64,000 nt of DNA from Penelope pileata. Taxonomy: Eukaryota > Chordata > Aves > Galliformes > Cracidae. Below the pieces are notes generated by a model. That model ran no database searches. It saw nothing but the letters and a program-made list of their open reading frames with translations, and was not told the origin of the DNA. Position 1 is the stretch's first letter. Each line of letters begins with the position of its first letter. The position numbers were made by a program, and so were the translations under genes. Location of the stretch: positions 77,356-141,355 of the forward strand of contig WBMW01003926.1 in NCBI GenBank assembly GCA_013396635.1, read 5' to 3'. Positions 36,201-51,200 of this stretch are shown piece after piece.

Positions 36201-39200
36201 ACATCTGATTCATAGCCTTTAATCATATTCAGCTAGAAGATGAGACTTCTATGAAAAGTAACAGTAAAAAAAGCTTTTAAAAGCACTCAGTGTTCTGTTT
36301 CTACAGTTTTCTTATACGAAAGAGTTAATTATTGGTTGAAAATGTCCTACAGTGAACACACAGCAGCTTCATCCTAGAAAGATGCCATATCCTAAACCTT
36401 GTATTTTCAAGGTATTACACTTTTTTCCCCTATCCAAGTTCACCTTGTTTTTCAAGCTCTAAAAGCTGTGCTGTGATGCAGCCTTCTTCTCAGGGAAAGT
36501 CTACAGTTCTGTTACAAAATGGCTTACTCCTGCTTGCTCAGACAGAAACCAGACATACAGATCAAGGCAGGTGGAAAATGGCCACAAAATCAAATATGCA
36601 GCCAGTTATTCACTTTGAATTGCCTCCCACAGATGCAGGAAAAGTTTTTACCTGAGTGCCTTTTCAGGGCAATCAGAGAAGAAAGTAACCAAAACTGATC
36701 CTGTTGATTCCTACCAGTCTGCACTGCGTTGTGTCGCCGTTGATACAGGCTCACAATCTCTGGGTTGTTGCTAAAGCCTCACCTCTGGCTGGGAGAACTG
36801 CAAACAGTAGCTTCCAGAGCTGTAGGTTTGGACAAACATGATTTGCAAACGTAAATAATAGATAGTGGCAGAGACTGAAAAAGTATCTGGTCTCAATCAA
36901 ATCCTGTGTGTCAGGATTAGCTGTGCTAGGCTGAGGGAGCTCTGCTCTCTAAACCTGCTGTTCCATGTGTGCTGTATAAATGAGCACTTGCTAACCACAG
37001 CTGAACTGAATCCTGCCTCTCGTTTAGCAAACCTACAGATGTGAGAGGGGGAGAAACCAAATGTGAAGAACTAAACAGGCAGCTCGTGACCTTCTGGCTT
37101 ACTATTTATTTCTGAATACTTCTGCAGCCTTCACATCCTTGCTCCCTCTGCCTTTCTGTTAGCAAGGGCTGTCCCTGGGTGGTGCAGAGGTCTTCACCCC
37201 AGCACAGGACAGCACTGCATGTTGTCTCCAAGCTAGCCAGGATGGCTGCACTGTGCCCACTGCAACTGAACTGCTTTGTGACTCAAGCTATGATTTTCAA
37301 ACAGCATCTGCTACCCCCAAGTAAAATTATTAGTACATGAGCTCACCTGTGATTCCTCCGCTATACTGTTGCATGGTTAGATATGCCCTAAGAGGACATG
37401 CCCTCTGGCCTCTATTTAATTCTGTTTGACTACAGGATTCAGAAATACAAGAAAGCTCTGATCTGAAAAGGTTTTTCTCTTCCTCAGGTAGCATCTGCTT
37501 CCTTAATAACCACTTGCTAAATTTCAGTGGAACTATTTGGGAAACGATATGAGAGACGAGTGAAATTTTGGAAAGCTGCATTTAATTTTGCAGGAGAGCA
37601 GCAGGTGCAGTTTTCACCTTAGTGATACCTTACTATTGATTCACTTTCTATTCTAGAAATAAATGGAAAGAAACTTAGAGAGTTGAGGGAACATTCAGTG
37701 GGGCATGAGGAGTGAATGTAAGTCCTGAAGCAGGGAAAGAAAGCTGAAAGACATCAGAAAAGGACTACATTTCCTGACAAAAGTAACTCCTCCCCAAAGG
37801 ATGAAGTCTTGCTTTTCTCCATAAATTAAGGAGCAAAAATGGGGTTGCTCTGCTCCTCCTTCTCCTTCTAGTTCACCATAATACAAATCTTCCCAGGGAA
37901 AAGGCTCTACAAGGAACCAGAAAGGGCCAGGAAGTGTCATGAGGCTTCTCCTATTCATCTTTCTGGGAGGAGAGGGCACCTTTTTCCAAAGTTGGAGCTA
38001 GAGCTGGTAAAAGAAGAAGATGATGATCAAAATCAATTGTACCAGGAATCATTTGAAAACAGGCTCAGAAGTATTATGTGGACTCTGTTCCTCCAGGTAA
38101 GCCCCTGAAAATCAGCAATGGGAGAAAGTGGGAAGGAAGGAAAGTTAGTCCAAAAGATGATGCAAGTCTCGTGTTTAAGTGGAAAGTTTTCATGTAACGA
38201 GTGATGAAGTAATAACACAGTCTTTTCAGCAGCTCTTCACACATCTGATGCTTAATGTATGCATGCTTGTATTTCTTTTTATCCTTCCTGTCACTGAAGA
38301 GAAGAAGATACATTGAACTGCAGTCTTTCTTTCACAAAGATTTGAGTTGTAATAGCTGCTCAATTGTAAATTTGAGACTGGAGAGCTGCACAGAATTTAC
38401 TGTAACAGCAGTGATCAGTAAATATGTCACCCTTAATATCTTTCCCCACACTAGAAAGGTAGTCCTGAGACAAAGCAGACCTTGGTTAATGTTTACTGGG
38501 CTGCAAGGAAGTGAACATGCCATAGATAAGTAAGATGTCTGAGTCCTTGCGGCTCAAAGGCAAGTGCAGACTCTTACAAGGCTCAGTGCTTTCAAGCCTA
38601 TTAAGAATCAATGTAGGATTATGAGCTAAATGATTAAATATAGTAGGTGGCATTTATAAATACAGGAGAAACTGCAAGAAAACTTGGCATGTGGCAAGTG
38701 ACAGCACTTGCCTGTGTGATACCTGACTGTGTGCTTTACAGCTTCCCCAGTAAGGGCTGGGTGGAAAGGCATTTTCATTTGTTGAAGATATGTGAAAGGA
38801 CTGAATCTCAGACAGAAATATCCAACTGATGCTGTGTTTTGAATTCAAAATGAAGTTGATGTAATTACTCATCTGTCAATCTGTTGAAACATTAGCATGT
38901 GAAGGTTATAATACATTGATTTCCTAGGGGCCGGGGAACTGAAAACCGCTCCATCTCCTGCCTTTTAAAGAGAGGAAAGTCAGCTAAGAGGTCTTGGACA
39001 GCATCTTCTTGAAAGCTTAATTTCCAACATAACAGCAACTTTCTTTCTTCCCTTTCTTTAATCAGTGTCCTCTATATTGAACTGTGTTATTCCAAGATGA
39101 TTAAATATTTGCAATTCTGGAGGCCACGGTGTTGGTTTTTTTCCCACCCCATCCCCAAGTGTCTGTGTACAAGTACAGCAGAAGATGCTCAGTAATGGTG

Positions 39201-42200
39201 TTTTGCTTTCTGCATGTGTGATTTGTTCCTCATTTCCTTCAAAGCCACCTGAAGGAGCAGGAAGCTGAATAGACTTGTCATGGAAGACAGATCATTCCAC
39301 TAGCTGTTAGCTGGACCAGATTCTACTGTTACATTCACCTTCTTGTGGGGGTAAAGTTTCTCAGGCAATTCACAAAAGCACTCACATTCTGTTTTTCTTT
39401 AGCCTACTGGCTTCTCTGAAGACATTTTCAAAATGCCAGATATCATCTTCCCTAGGACAGAAACAGGCTAGCACATATGTGATCAGAGGAGGCCACAGCT
39501 ATCCCGAAAACCTTGCTGTTCCCTGAAAAATGCTGAGAGACCTTCCATAGCTTTGATGGACAGCTTTGGAAGTCTCTGAAACTCACTAACTGGCTGAGTT
39601 CTCAGTGATAAAAGTACTCCTATTCTGACTTAAATGACAAGTCTAGTTTCTGCCTCAAAGGATCTGCAAGCTGGAGAAAGGCTTATTCTAATAGATCTAT
39701 GGACTACCTTAGGAGAAAAGAAATTGTAAGGTAAGGCAAGCTATATTTCCCTACTTCCCAGATGCTGTTTAGTAGTACCTAGGGGAATCACAAACACCAG
39801 TCAAGTGTATTGCAAGCCATTGAAAATACTGCTACAATCTAAAGCAAAGAAATTGCTCCCCTTCCCTTTATGTTTTCAAGGCAATTACTTCCTCTCAAAA
39901 CACAGGCACATATGCAAGTGTATTGATTTCCCATTCTTCTTACTGACACATTTTATTATTTCTATGGCAAATGCTAAAGTCTTATAGAACCTTATTGTTG
40001 ACAGTAGTAACTTTCTGAAAGGGCTTGCCATTCACAAAAGAGGCAAAAACACAGATGTGATGAACTTCTTGTGGGATGTCATGTACACTGTCTACGAGCA
40101 TATTGCAAGAAATAAGTGACCAGGCAGCCAGGTGGATGCATAGTTATGATCAGAATGCAAATAAAAACAGAGAAATTATGTGTAGAGTAGCATACCTTCA
40201 GTAGTTGCCTACTGCAAGTTCTGTGGATCAAAATTAAATAATTTCCAGGAACAGAATATCACATAGTTCTTCATTATTAAACTGTTATTAAAAAATGAAA
40301 CTGGTCCCACAGTGCATTACTGAGTATATTCCTGACAGTTTATTTTCAGAGAGTTGCCTGGTTGTGTTTTTTTTATTTGCTTGTTTTTAGAATAAATGTT
40401 TTTCATCTGCCACATAGTGCAGGGTTATTTTAAAGCATGTGAGTACAGTTTTATTTAAAATATTTTTATGTACGTTTTCTGTCCTAGGAAAGTATCACTG
40501 AAATACTTTGCTTTTTGGTTGCTTAATATAACATAACTGGGATTTTTTTTCCTTTTTTCTATTTTTTTTCATTTGTTTTAGCAAACTAGAATGAATGATT
40601 TGCACTGCCTGAACTTAGACACTTGGACCTGGTCTGGAAGGTAGGTATCTGTCTCTAACACTTCAACTTGGATGCAGCAGATTGAAACATACAGCTTCAG
40701 TGTTAATGTTGTCATTTTACCAAGAGGAGAATGGGAGTTTGGGGACTATTACAACAGCTGTTACATTGTGATTTCAATTTAATTTGGTAAGGGTTACTGC
40801 GCTGCTTCTGTTCTGCACCAAAGCATTGTTAATGCTATTTAAAGCACAGCGTGCAGTGGTGGCACATCCTCATTCCCAAGAAGGGTGCATTTATCCATAT
40901 GGAACTTCAGTTTTATGTCTTTCTGAATAGTGTTTTTATTGTACCTATATGTGGCTCACTGTGGTCCAGATTGAGGAAAGATGGTTTTTTTCCCCCTGAA
41001 GCATCTACTTTTTTTTAATTAGGTAAAATAAATGACGTAAATATTTCAATTTTAAACTAAATTTCAATTTTAACAGTAATTTCATCAGGTATTTAGTATT
41101 CATTTTCAGGTTTGCTTGCAGATAGCATTTATAGTAGTGCTCAGTGCATGTATCAAGTTAGTTGATTGTTAGCTGATAACAAACCAGGAGAACGAGGGGT
41201 GATAACCACTGTTCTGTTCCTGTTCTCAACTTAACAGTAATTTCAAAACAGACCGTGAAATACAACTTCCCTGAGTATGGGTCAATACTGATGCTGCTCC
41301 AGAGCTTGATGTGCTTCATGCCCCTGTAATGGGCATAGTCAGTCACCTGTGGCTTGCTGATCCAACCCTGCACAGTCCAGGCACGTTCCTCTGCCCTCTG
41401 AAATGAGGGCAGAACAAGAGAGCAGACACAACCCTCCACCCATTCCTTCTGACTGCTGATGCACAGCAGGACAAGGAAGTCTCATGGTGGTCTTTCAAAA
41501 AAACCCACCTCTTTGGAGATTTCTTTAATTAGCACTTAACTGATTAACCAGTCAGTTTAATTTCCCATTTCCTTTGCTGGTTGTTTTAAAATGAATAATG
41601 TTCTGTCTAGATGACAGCACTATCCCTCTCACGCTGTGAACTCTGCCTCCAAGTGGATTGATTATTCCAATTATTGGCTGTAATTGCTTGCTTTTTTTTT
41701 TTTGGTTGTTGGCACCAGCAGTTGCTGTTTGGCTTGCTTTAAAAAAGGAAAGCTGTGACAACCGAGTGACAAGTCAGCAAGAGGAACTTCAAGCCCTGAA
41801 GAAGGGGTGTCAGTGTTGTAGTTCTAATTCCCATTCAGCCGTATGAAAGCTCCTATCTATTTTGTTTGGCATGTGAAAGCTAATATTCAAGTTTTAAAGA
41901 CTGATTTCTGTTCTTGTTCTGAGTACAACACTGATTTTATATTCATACACAGATAGATATTCTCAGACTGAGGATGGTAAGACTAAATGTAACCATTTGT
42001 GAAAACTTAAAATTCTTCCAGTACCCAATTATCTCTATATTTGTGATCCAGAAGTAGCCCACAGGACTGACCTGTGATTTAGTCTCTGATAATTTTAAAT
42101 TTAGGACACTGCTGCAAAGAGTCTTTGCTTTGGTGGCAGCACCTCACAGGGGGTACAGCATTCATATTTATCTGTATCTTGAAGGGTAGCTAATCAAAGG

Positions 42201-45200
42201 CTGGTCTTGCAGGAAGCTTCACAGGCCTGAGCTCTGCTCTTCCTTTAGTGTCTGATCTTAGGGAAGCCTGAAAAATATAATTCAGACTATCACAAATGGA
42301 AGAGTTTAGATTAGCCATAGTCATCTGCAAATGGGGAAAAAAAAATGGAACTCACCTAATGCTAGACAACGTTCTCTTCAAATAATTATAGCTACAAATA
42401 TATTATCTGTCATGGTAAGATCATCTTAGTCTGCCTGTCAGCATGCACAATAGCTCTAAAATTTATTTTATCTCCTAATTATAAGAGAACAAAAATTCAG
42501 TGTGTCTTTCAGGAAATATCAAAATAGCATTCGCTTTTTAACGCCATCTCACAGTCTGTCTTTGCACAAATTGCTTGGAAAATGATTTCTGGATAAATAT
42601 TTCCTTTCATAGACTCAGTAGTGGTGGCTGTCTTAGAAATTGGGCATTTATAGGAATCATCTCCAATATAAAGAGCTTGGTCCCAAAAGTTCCACAATTC
42701 CACTTAATGTAGAATAAGACACGGTACATAAACAGGGTGGCACTTTTTCTTCCTCTCTTCTTTTTTCACCAATGAAGTTACGTGTTAGGGATGTGAAATA
42801 AACCAAATCACCCCATTTCCCTTGAGCACCAGCAATAGTTTTGAATAGTTCTAATCAGACAGTCAGTTTCCAGCTGAAACCTGTCTCACAAGCCTGGTGT
42901 TTCACAAGTGGGGAAATTCCTTCAGACTTTCTTGCTATGAGTGTGAATATTTTCTGCTCTGGGCACTTCTTGCAGCTACCCTTTCCTTTTTTTACGCTGT
43001 AGCTTCAGATTCCTCTGACCTGATGACAAATGAGAAATTGGGCAAGCTGCAACCTTTACGATCTTGTTAACAGAATTACCTCAGACATCCTGCAGCTGCA
43101 GAGAGATTGTTTTTGGCTGCCCATGTGCATGATCACCAAATGAGGGTCAAGCATTTAATGTGGATTAAAATGTTTGCTGTCGGAATGCTGCAGGTGTTTG
43201 AACTTCTCCTGTAAAGCACAGATCTCCCAGCAAGGAGGAGCTGGCTTGCACAGTCCAACGTTCAAACTGACTTGTTGAATATCCTCTCTTAAAAATTCCA
43301 AATGTCATGATGATTTTATTTAAAGCCTCCTGGCTTTTCACTAGTTGCTGTACTGTAATGATCCATCACATGCTCATTTCACCAGACTGTTTCACCAACC
43401 AGTCATACCAGGTTTTTTTTCTTATTCAGCTCTATGCAGGTTTCTTAAGAAATTGCATCATATTCACCTATTAATCCAGGGATATCTTCCAGCATGGGTT
43501 GCAATATTATCTTTCCAAGTTCCATGGTATTTCTTTCAAAATACTCTTTCATTACTCAGATACAGCTTTCCCTTGCCAGTGTATCAACCAGCACAAGCAA
43601 GCTGGCTGCTCGCTGGGGGCTGAGCTTTCCTGGAGTTAACTGTCTTTACAAAAGAGTTTAAGGAAATGAGCCCATGTTGCAGCCGCTTCTCAGGTTTGTC
43701 CTCAAACCTCCCTGAAATTCCTTTCAAAATCTTACTGCTATGCAGAAGAAAAATTGCTAAACATGAGTCATTGGGAGGGCTTTGTTACAGGCTTTTGGTG
43801 AAATAAAAGCCTTTAAACAAACTTCTTTACGGTTAGAAATAATGAGTTTTAGAGGTAAAACATTTCTTCTCAGAGAGTAACGTAGTTAATCCTGTCTCTT
43901 ACCACTGGATAGTATCAGGATGTCACTGTGATACAATTCTGAATATATCCAATGTTGAAACTGTCAGGTGCTGACACAAATGCAGCGTCAATGAAGTTTG
44001 TTTGATTCCCACCCAGGATGGTGCAGCCCATGTTTATTTGGCATTGCTGGCCTCCACTGTGCTGCTGCTCCCCTTCTCTTCCCTTCTGCTCACTGGCTAA
44101 GGGAACTGCTAGGAACCAGGTAGGGGTGGGGTAGGGAAGGACTTCTGTCATCTCCCCTGAGCTCCACCATCCTGTTATTCAAAATGTTCAAGATTACGAT
44201 ATTTCTATTACTGTGATAATTTTCTTGTATCCGTAGCATGGAAGCCTCACCCATCAGTATCTGGTATGTGTTTTTCTAAACATCAAAGCCTGTTGTATCT
44301 CAGCACAGTCTGCCTCTTTTGCCAGTTTTAGAAGTGTCTTATACAAGAGTTGTGCAAAGCAGGCACTTAAATATTGTCAACTTGGCTCCAACTTCAATGC
44401 CAAATTTAGAAGGACAGTTTTGCAATCACTACTTAATTAGCTACGATTCTTCAGTCTTTGCTTCCAGATGGAGAACTGCTGAACAGTCACCAGTAGTGAG
44501 ATTCCTCTAACAACTGCAGATGTCTGTATTACTCACCAGGCTTCCTCTATGCTCAGATAAGAGAAGTAGGCACTTCTTGGGCATGAGACAACTGCTGCTA
44601 AGGTAGACATCTGAAAAAAATCACAGGTTATGCTCTTCAAGGAACAGTTTATCTTCATTGACTGAAAAGGAAATAGAGATTATTGTCTCTGAATGCTGCA
44701 TTCACATTAGAGGTTGATCTGTGTAAATTACATTAACCCCTCTTTAGCAAAGTGGAAAAAGAAGTAATTGATTCTTGGAAATAAAATCTGCATAGACTGT
44801 AGAAAAGTCCTTTGCTCATGTATGGACAGTGTCCAACTCAGCATCTGACCCTGCAGCAGAGCTGGCTGGTGTCTGTAGCTGCTCTTTTCCTCATCTTTCC
44901 AAAATCAGGACGTACTGAGTGTGTGGTAGCCTAGATTCTGTGTCTAAGTACTTTTCCAATAGAAGTTGCCTCTTTGCTTGGATCAAGATATTAGGTGGTC
45001 TGATGCCCTCTGGAGGTCCTTAGTTTTCTCAGCTGACTCTACTGCAATCCACCTGAGACACTGTACACCAAAGTGCCTAAACTAAGCTGATGTGAATTCA
45101 GGCCACCCAATATGGGTAATCCCTAATACTGAGCTGCTTTATCCAGATTCTCAAGCATGTGTAATTGTGCAGTTAAAATGCAATCCATAGATAAAAGCTG

Positions 45201-48200
45201 GAAGAACTATTATTTCTGTAATGTGACTAGAACTGTAGAATAATAAAACTGCCTCTGTTTTGTACTTACGAATTAAACTTTTTACTAATGCTTTTCTCAA
45301 AGTTTGAGTGGGCCACCATTATGTTAAAAGGCACAGTGGTTGAAGAGAAATTTGGATAAGAGGTAAAGCCACAATCCGTGCATCATTTAAAATCATTCTC
45401 CTAGGAATGGAAAGACTCCACCAAATTCATTAAATTTTAAATAACAGTTTAACTACATGCACTGCACTATTTAATTAAATATATTGTCCTTTTATTCCTT
45501 CCAGTTGTATATTAATTAGTGGCTTCAGTGATCTTAAGAAAACAATCAAAATAATAATCTCTGCTCTTCTCTTCACTTTTGATTCTCACCTGATCACTCA
45601 GAGGACAGTCACCACGAGAACGTACTTGGTTTAGTTTTGAATACTGCTCTTCTTGAGGGTGAACTCAGATTGCTTAAGTGCAGCTTTTTCACTGGGAAAA
45701 TATCCAACCTTGTTCTGAGACGAATTAAATTAACTCTTAAATTTCCTGGCAGGTTCATTTTCAGCATTCTTTGAAAAATTGTTTTTCTTTATTTGTTTTA
45801 TCAAGAATTAGTATCAGTGGAGAGAAACCAAAGGATCGATCGTGGCACACGTTGACTCCCATAGGAGATGACAGACTCTTTCTTTTTGGTGGACTGAGTT
45901 CTGATAACGTTCCTTTAAGTAAGTAATTTAAAGATGATCATTCTATTGTACACTTCAGTACTAACTTCATATATTGTGCATATTTGTGGTCTTTCTCAAA
46001 CAATTTGGACTTTTTTACAGAATTTTCATGATGCTTGAGTACTTCTCTAGCCATTTTACTTTAAACAAACGTAGGAGCACACTGTGCAGTACGATGATAA
46101 CATGATGATAAATCTTTCATCAAACTGTCCATGATCTAAAAGAATAAAGACAAAAGTCTCACACGTTCAGGTATGATCAGAGGGTGACTTTTGATCACAG
46201 TATGAACTGCAGTAAGCATACAAATAACATGTTGATGTAAATTCTTGGATGAATCATAGCTACAAAACATGAAAAAGGAAGTAAGGTAGTCTTCATATAC
46301 TGTGTTCCCTTTCTAGAAGAAGCAACTTTTCTAGAAAAGGCAATCTTCTCATGACAGAATATGAAAATAGCTTTGAGTGTCACAGATATATTCCATTGGG
46401 AGGGGATGATTTTCAAAGGGACATTGACCTGCTTTCTGAGGGACATCAACCTGCTTTCTCAATATACCAAAAAGAAAAAAACAACTGTGTTTTAATTGCA
46501 GATTGCAATGCAGCAAGCTTTTGGTAAGTGAATGGTTAAGTTAAATTACAAAGATTGAAAAGATGCCAGTTAGGGCCCTGATGATGTTTATTTATCTTAA
46601 CATAATGTCCTCTGAGAACACAGGGCTTTTTGTATACATGAAAGAGAAGGTAATACTTTGTCCCAAGTAAAAGTACTAATGTATGTTCTTATTTCTAGGT
46701 GATGGCTGGATTCACAGCGTTACAACAAATGGATGGAAACAACTTACTCATTTGCCTAAGAGTAGGCCTAGGTATACAGAAATAAATAACATTTGCTGAA
46801 ATGTAGGCATTTCAAATTAAGGAATTTTAAGTTACTGAACAGTGTTTTTAAACTACATTATAAGACTATTTTACAAATATTTTGCAAAATGAATGCAATA
46901 TGATTGAACAGCTTCCACTACTTCCTTATGCTCCTTCATACTGGATAAGGCATGATTACCTTGTGTTTGTTACAGTTGATGCTTACTTGAATTACAATGC
47001 TTATTTGCATCAAAAGATTTGATCAAAAGATGCATGTTAACCTGGTGTTAGGTATCCACATTATTTTTCTACAAGAAAATTTATATTGTTTAACTTCTGA
47101 GGAATTTAATAACCAAGGAGAATAATAAAAGTTAGTTCACGTTGACACATCTTTAGAAACATGGGGAAGACAACAATGAAAATATTTATTGATGGACCTT
47201 TTGGGATCCAAAAGAATTATAAGTAGCTCTTGTGTTTTCTTCTCTGAGCAGAAGCAACTAATCATGATTACAGTTTTGCAAAGCTGAGTTTAGCACTATA
47301 CAGCAGCAGCTGGATTTAAGCAGCACAGTCAAAGACTGTGGGTTTTTTTTTCTTTATTTTGAGAACTTAACTGACAGTCAAAAAGACCCAGCTCCAGGAT
47401 GTGTGGCTATCCTATCTCTTCCTGACTGTGTTCCCCATTCCTCTCAAATTTAAGACTACAGAAAAAGATTTCTGGCTAAAGAAAATAAGTTGCATTTTCT
47501 AAACCTGGAGGTTATTTAAAAGTTGCCACTGAAAACAGATGCCAGCTGTATCAGGGTACAGATTTTATTCCAGTCTTTGTAGTATTCCCTGTATTTATAA
47601 TGTGAATATTGATAAAATGAATTATTGTATGTAGTAAATATATTTTTTTTTCATGGAGTTCACTCTGTATGCTCATCCAGATACTCTCAGAAACCTTATG
47701 TCACTCTTTTAACGTAGTGTATGATTCTTGTCTGGCATTTTTATGCTTCTTGCCTTATGTTCTGTTTTCTGTTACTGAAATATCTTTACATCATTGAATT
47801 TTCTTCCTATTTGATCCTATTCTAGGATATTTTAAAATATTACAGCACTGTTAGACCAAGTTTTCTGCTTTCTTGTATTTCAAACTATTTCAAGCCTGAA
47901 CAAGCTCGCACCTTAGCTTCACAGAATATGAAGCTACAGGCAACTCAAGGGCAGATCCCATACTGGGCTACAGAGCTTGCTTGTTGCTTGGCTGTGCTGG
48001 CAGAGAGGCTGCTGAGCAAGCCACCTGCCTTGCTGCTGTGGAAGCACCAAAAAAGGCTTCCTGAGACTGACACTGCTAGCCTTGCTGGGGACCTGGCCCT
48101 CCTAAGAGGATGGAGCCATGGGGTCACATGCTGATGACACTCTCAGAGCTCCCTCAAGTCCAAACGTGTCCCGTTGTTCTCTGCTGCCTTTAGATGTTGG

Positions 48201-51200
48201 TATGCAGTTGGTAGGCTGAGGACAGGTGCCCCTCATTGACCTAAATCTTAAATGAACTAAGTGACCACCGCCACCTTTTTAAAGGAAGATATTTCAATAA
48301 CATTTTTCAGGAAGTCTTGGAAACACAGATAGAAGGAGCCATACCAAAAGCCTGTCTACATATTGAATTAGTTCAAATAAGTTGTTTGTGTGCCTTTAAC
48401 AGTAGGACTTAAAATGTTCTGGCAAGAATACTTACCTGTGTACTTACTGTCTATATTCCTATTATAATACACTGTGTATCACACATGCATTGCAATATTT
48501 TCCTGGTGCTTCTGCAAACTTGTTTCTCTCCTTAAATTCTGTAAGAACAATTCCTTTAGTTTCCTTCAATCTCCTTTTTTTAGGCATTTCTGATAAATTG
48601 TCTTCCTGATTCTGTATTGGTGGAATTTTTATTTTTATTTTTCATCCATAAATTGTACTTTAGAAAATGTTTTGCATGCCAGGTTAATATAGAGAACAAA
48701 CTGTATGTTTAATTTACCAATTCCTAGTGTTTCCATTACAATGTAATTCTGTTATTCTAGTTAGAAGAGCTATGTAAAAGGTTACATCGATTCAGCTTTG
48801 TGTAATTTAAATAACATGCTTTATTAGAATGTTTAGGTGATAAGTTAGAGCAGCTGGGAGAGGACATAAGCTGTCAGTCTGTAGAAAAAAGCATCAGGTT
48901 GCAAGATAGGATGGCAACAAAGTGAAGGCAGGAAAGGCTCCCAGTGTTCCTCGGTGATGAAGTCCAGGCCAGAGTTTTCCTAATGCAGATAAGGCAGAGA
49001 CAGATCTATCCACAGGTATGAGGAAGAGAAAAGGTGGGATACAGTTTAGCTTATGGAGAACAGTGCATAATTATTGAAATGAATGGAGTAAGAAAGTGAG
49101 AACGTTTCCTTTTGCATGAAAGTTTTAGTTGTATGTGTTACGTTGGTTGAGTAAATGTAAGGGGCCAGAGCTCTGTGGTGATAATCATCTTGTGATAGTT
49201 ACTTCAGTAGATAGTTACACCAGTAGAAAAGCAATAGATTTTGATCTGCTAGCAATAAAAAGTAAATCTGGCAAGGTGTAGCTACTGAAGTAGCAGATTC
49301 ATTGTTATGGCTAGATTACATAAGTGTCAAGTTCTGGGTTTGTTTTGTTTTTGTGCTTTTGTTTTTTACCATCTGTTTTTATGTGTACAACACAAATTAC
49401 TTGTGGGCATGATGGGAGTAAGTGATGCACAGAAAATGATCCCCATGAGTCGTTGGGGTGAGCATAAAACTCGTAAGAGAGAGTCTGCATTGTGAAGCTC
49501 TCATCCTAGTGTTCAGGGATAAGAGTCAGCATTAAAACCCCACAACATTAAACAGAATTATAGTCATGAATTACAGAAACAAGATTTTTTTTAAAGGCTG
49601 TTTTTGGCAAAAGCTTGCTTTCTAAAAATTTTCCACTGTAGCATTTTGTTGAACTACTGATAAATAAGACAAAATATATATAAGTATACTACAGATTAGT
49701 CAGCAACAAATACATGGGTCTGTATAAAATGTAATCATTCACCAAAATTCTCATGAGATGGATAGTCACATTGCTCTCTCCTTCTTCAGTTATTGTTAAT
49801 TAACTGAATAATAATTAATATTCTAAGGTATTATTTTTAGTTTTGAAAATATTTTGAATGATGTCTTTGAGTTGGTTTCCTAGGGTTATGTTACAGTAGG
49901 AGTTATGTTACAGTATCAGGTGACCCATCTGAGTAATATTTGACAACACAGAACCTCAAAGATACTTCCCAAAGTATTATTCTGTGTAAATAAATGTCAG
50001 ACAGAAAAGAGAGACTCATAATCGCCTCACTCCAGTGAGGCTTAGTGCTTACTGGCAAAGAAAGTCTTCCTTGAGACACAAACTGACAAAGAACAGGCTC
50101 TGTTGTTTCTGCAGCTCACAGAACAAGTTGTAAAATAAATTGTTTAAAATGTGAAAATTCTTCTGGGTAAGTAGTATGAGATGAATGAGACTTCAAGTCT
50201 CTGCAAGCATGAGCAGTGGAATCATAGGATTTAACAAAGGTGACCTTTCCATTTCAATTAAAAGGAACTTAGAACCTCACAACAGGAGAGTTGTTTGAAC
50301 AGAAACTCAAATATGAGGAACGTAGAAGTATGTAAGGAGTTTAATACGCAAATAAACGTACTGCTTCCCTGAAACCCTCAACATGTAGTTTTCAGAACTG
50401 TTTTACTGATAATGCACAGCTGCTTGTGGTTATTCAGTCACTAATCCTATTTACAACATTATTTCCAGATTGTGGCATACAGCCTGCCTTGGAAAAGAAG
50501 GAGAAGTGATGGTGTTTGGTGGAAGCAAAGACGACTTGCATTTCATGGACACAGTCAGTAAACTGAATAATGAAATCCTAGCACTATAGTAAATAGAACT
50601 GAAGTAAAATAAAATTAATACAATTGCTGATATTATTGGGGTCATTCATAGTATATGTTGTTGTGAAGATGTGACTTTAGGTGTTCCTGGAAAGTAATTT
50701 AGAAAGGGTTTTTCTTGCCTGTGTTAGGCTCATTTTAAAAGAGTCTGTTCTTCAAATTCTTCACAAATAATTACTTAAATATCCACAGTTTTAAATTACG
50801 TATGTGTTAATAAGTGCTACATTAATCTAGGAGATAGCAGTATTCCTGAGAAAAGCTGTCATTCTCATGCTTGTTTTCCTTCTCTTGATCAGGGTCATTG
50901 CAGTGACTTGTTGATATTTCAGACCCAACCTTACTCACTTCTCAGGTGAGTTGAGGCTGTGTGCACTAAGGGCTAAATCATTCTGGCACTGTGCTTTTAT
51001 GCCCAGGTTTCACCATTTAACCCCACGTTGGCAGGCAAACTATAAAATTACCCTCTCAGTAAATATCTGAAACGTGCAGTATATAACAATCCATAGCAGT
51101 TTAAACATTGGTGTTGTTTAATCCTCTGCATGTGCATGCACAACACATGTACTGAACATCACAAGCTGTGAAGCTTTTATTCAATGTTACTTTTTTGTCT

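Noticed and set aside
41158..41439. 93-codon minus-strand frame in KLHDC1 intron 8
   Set aside because: No family recognised, no splice or promoter support; probably chance or an unknown old repeat.
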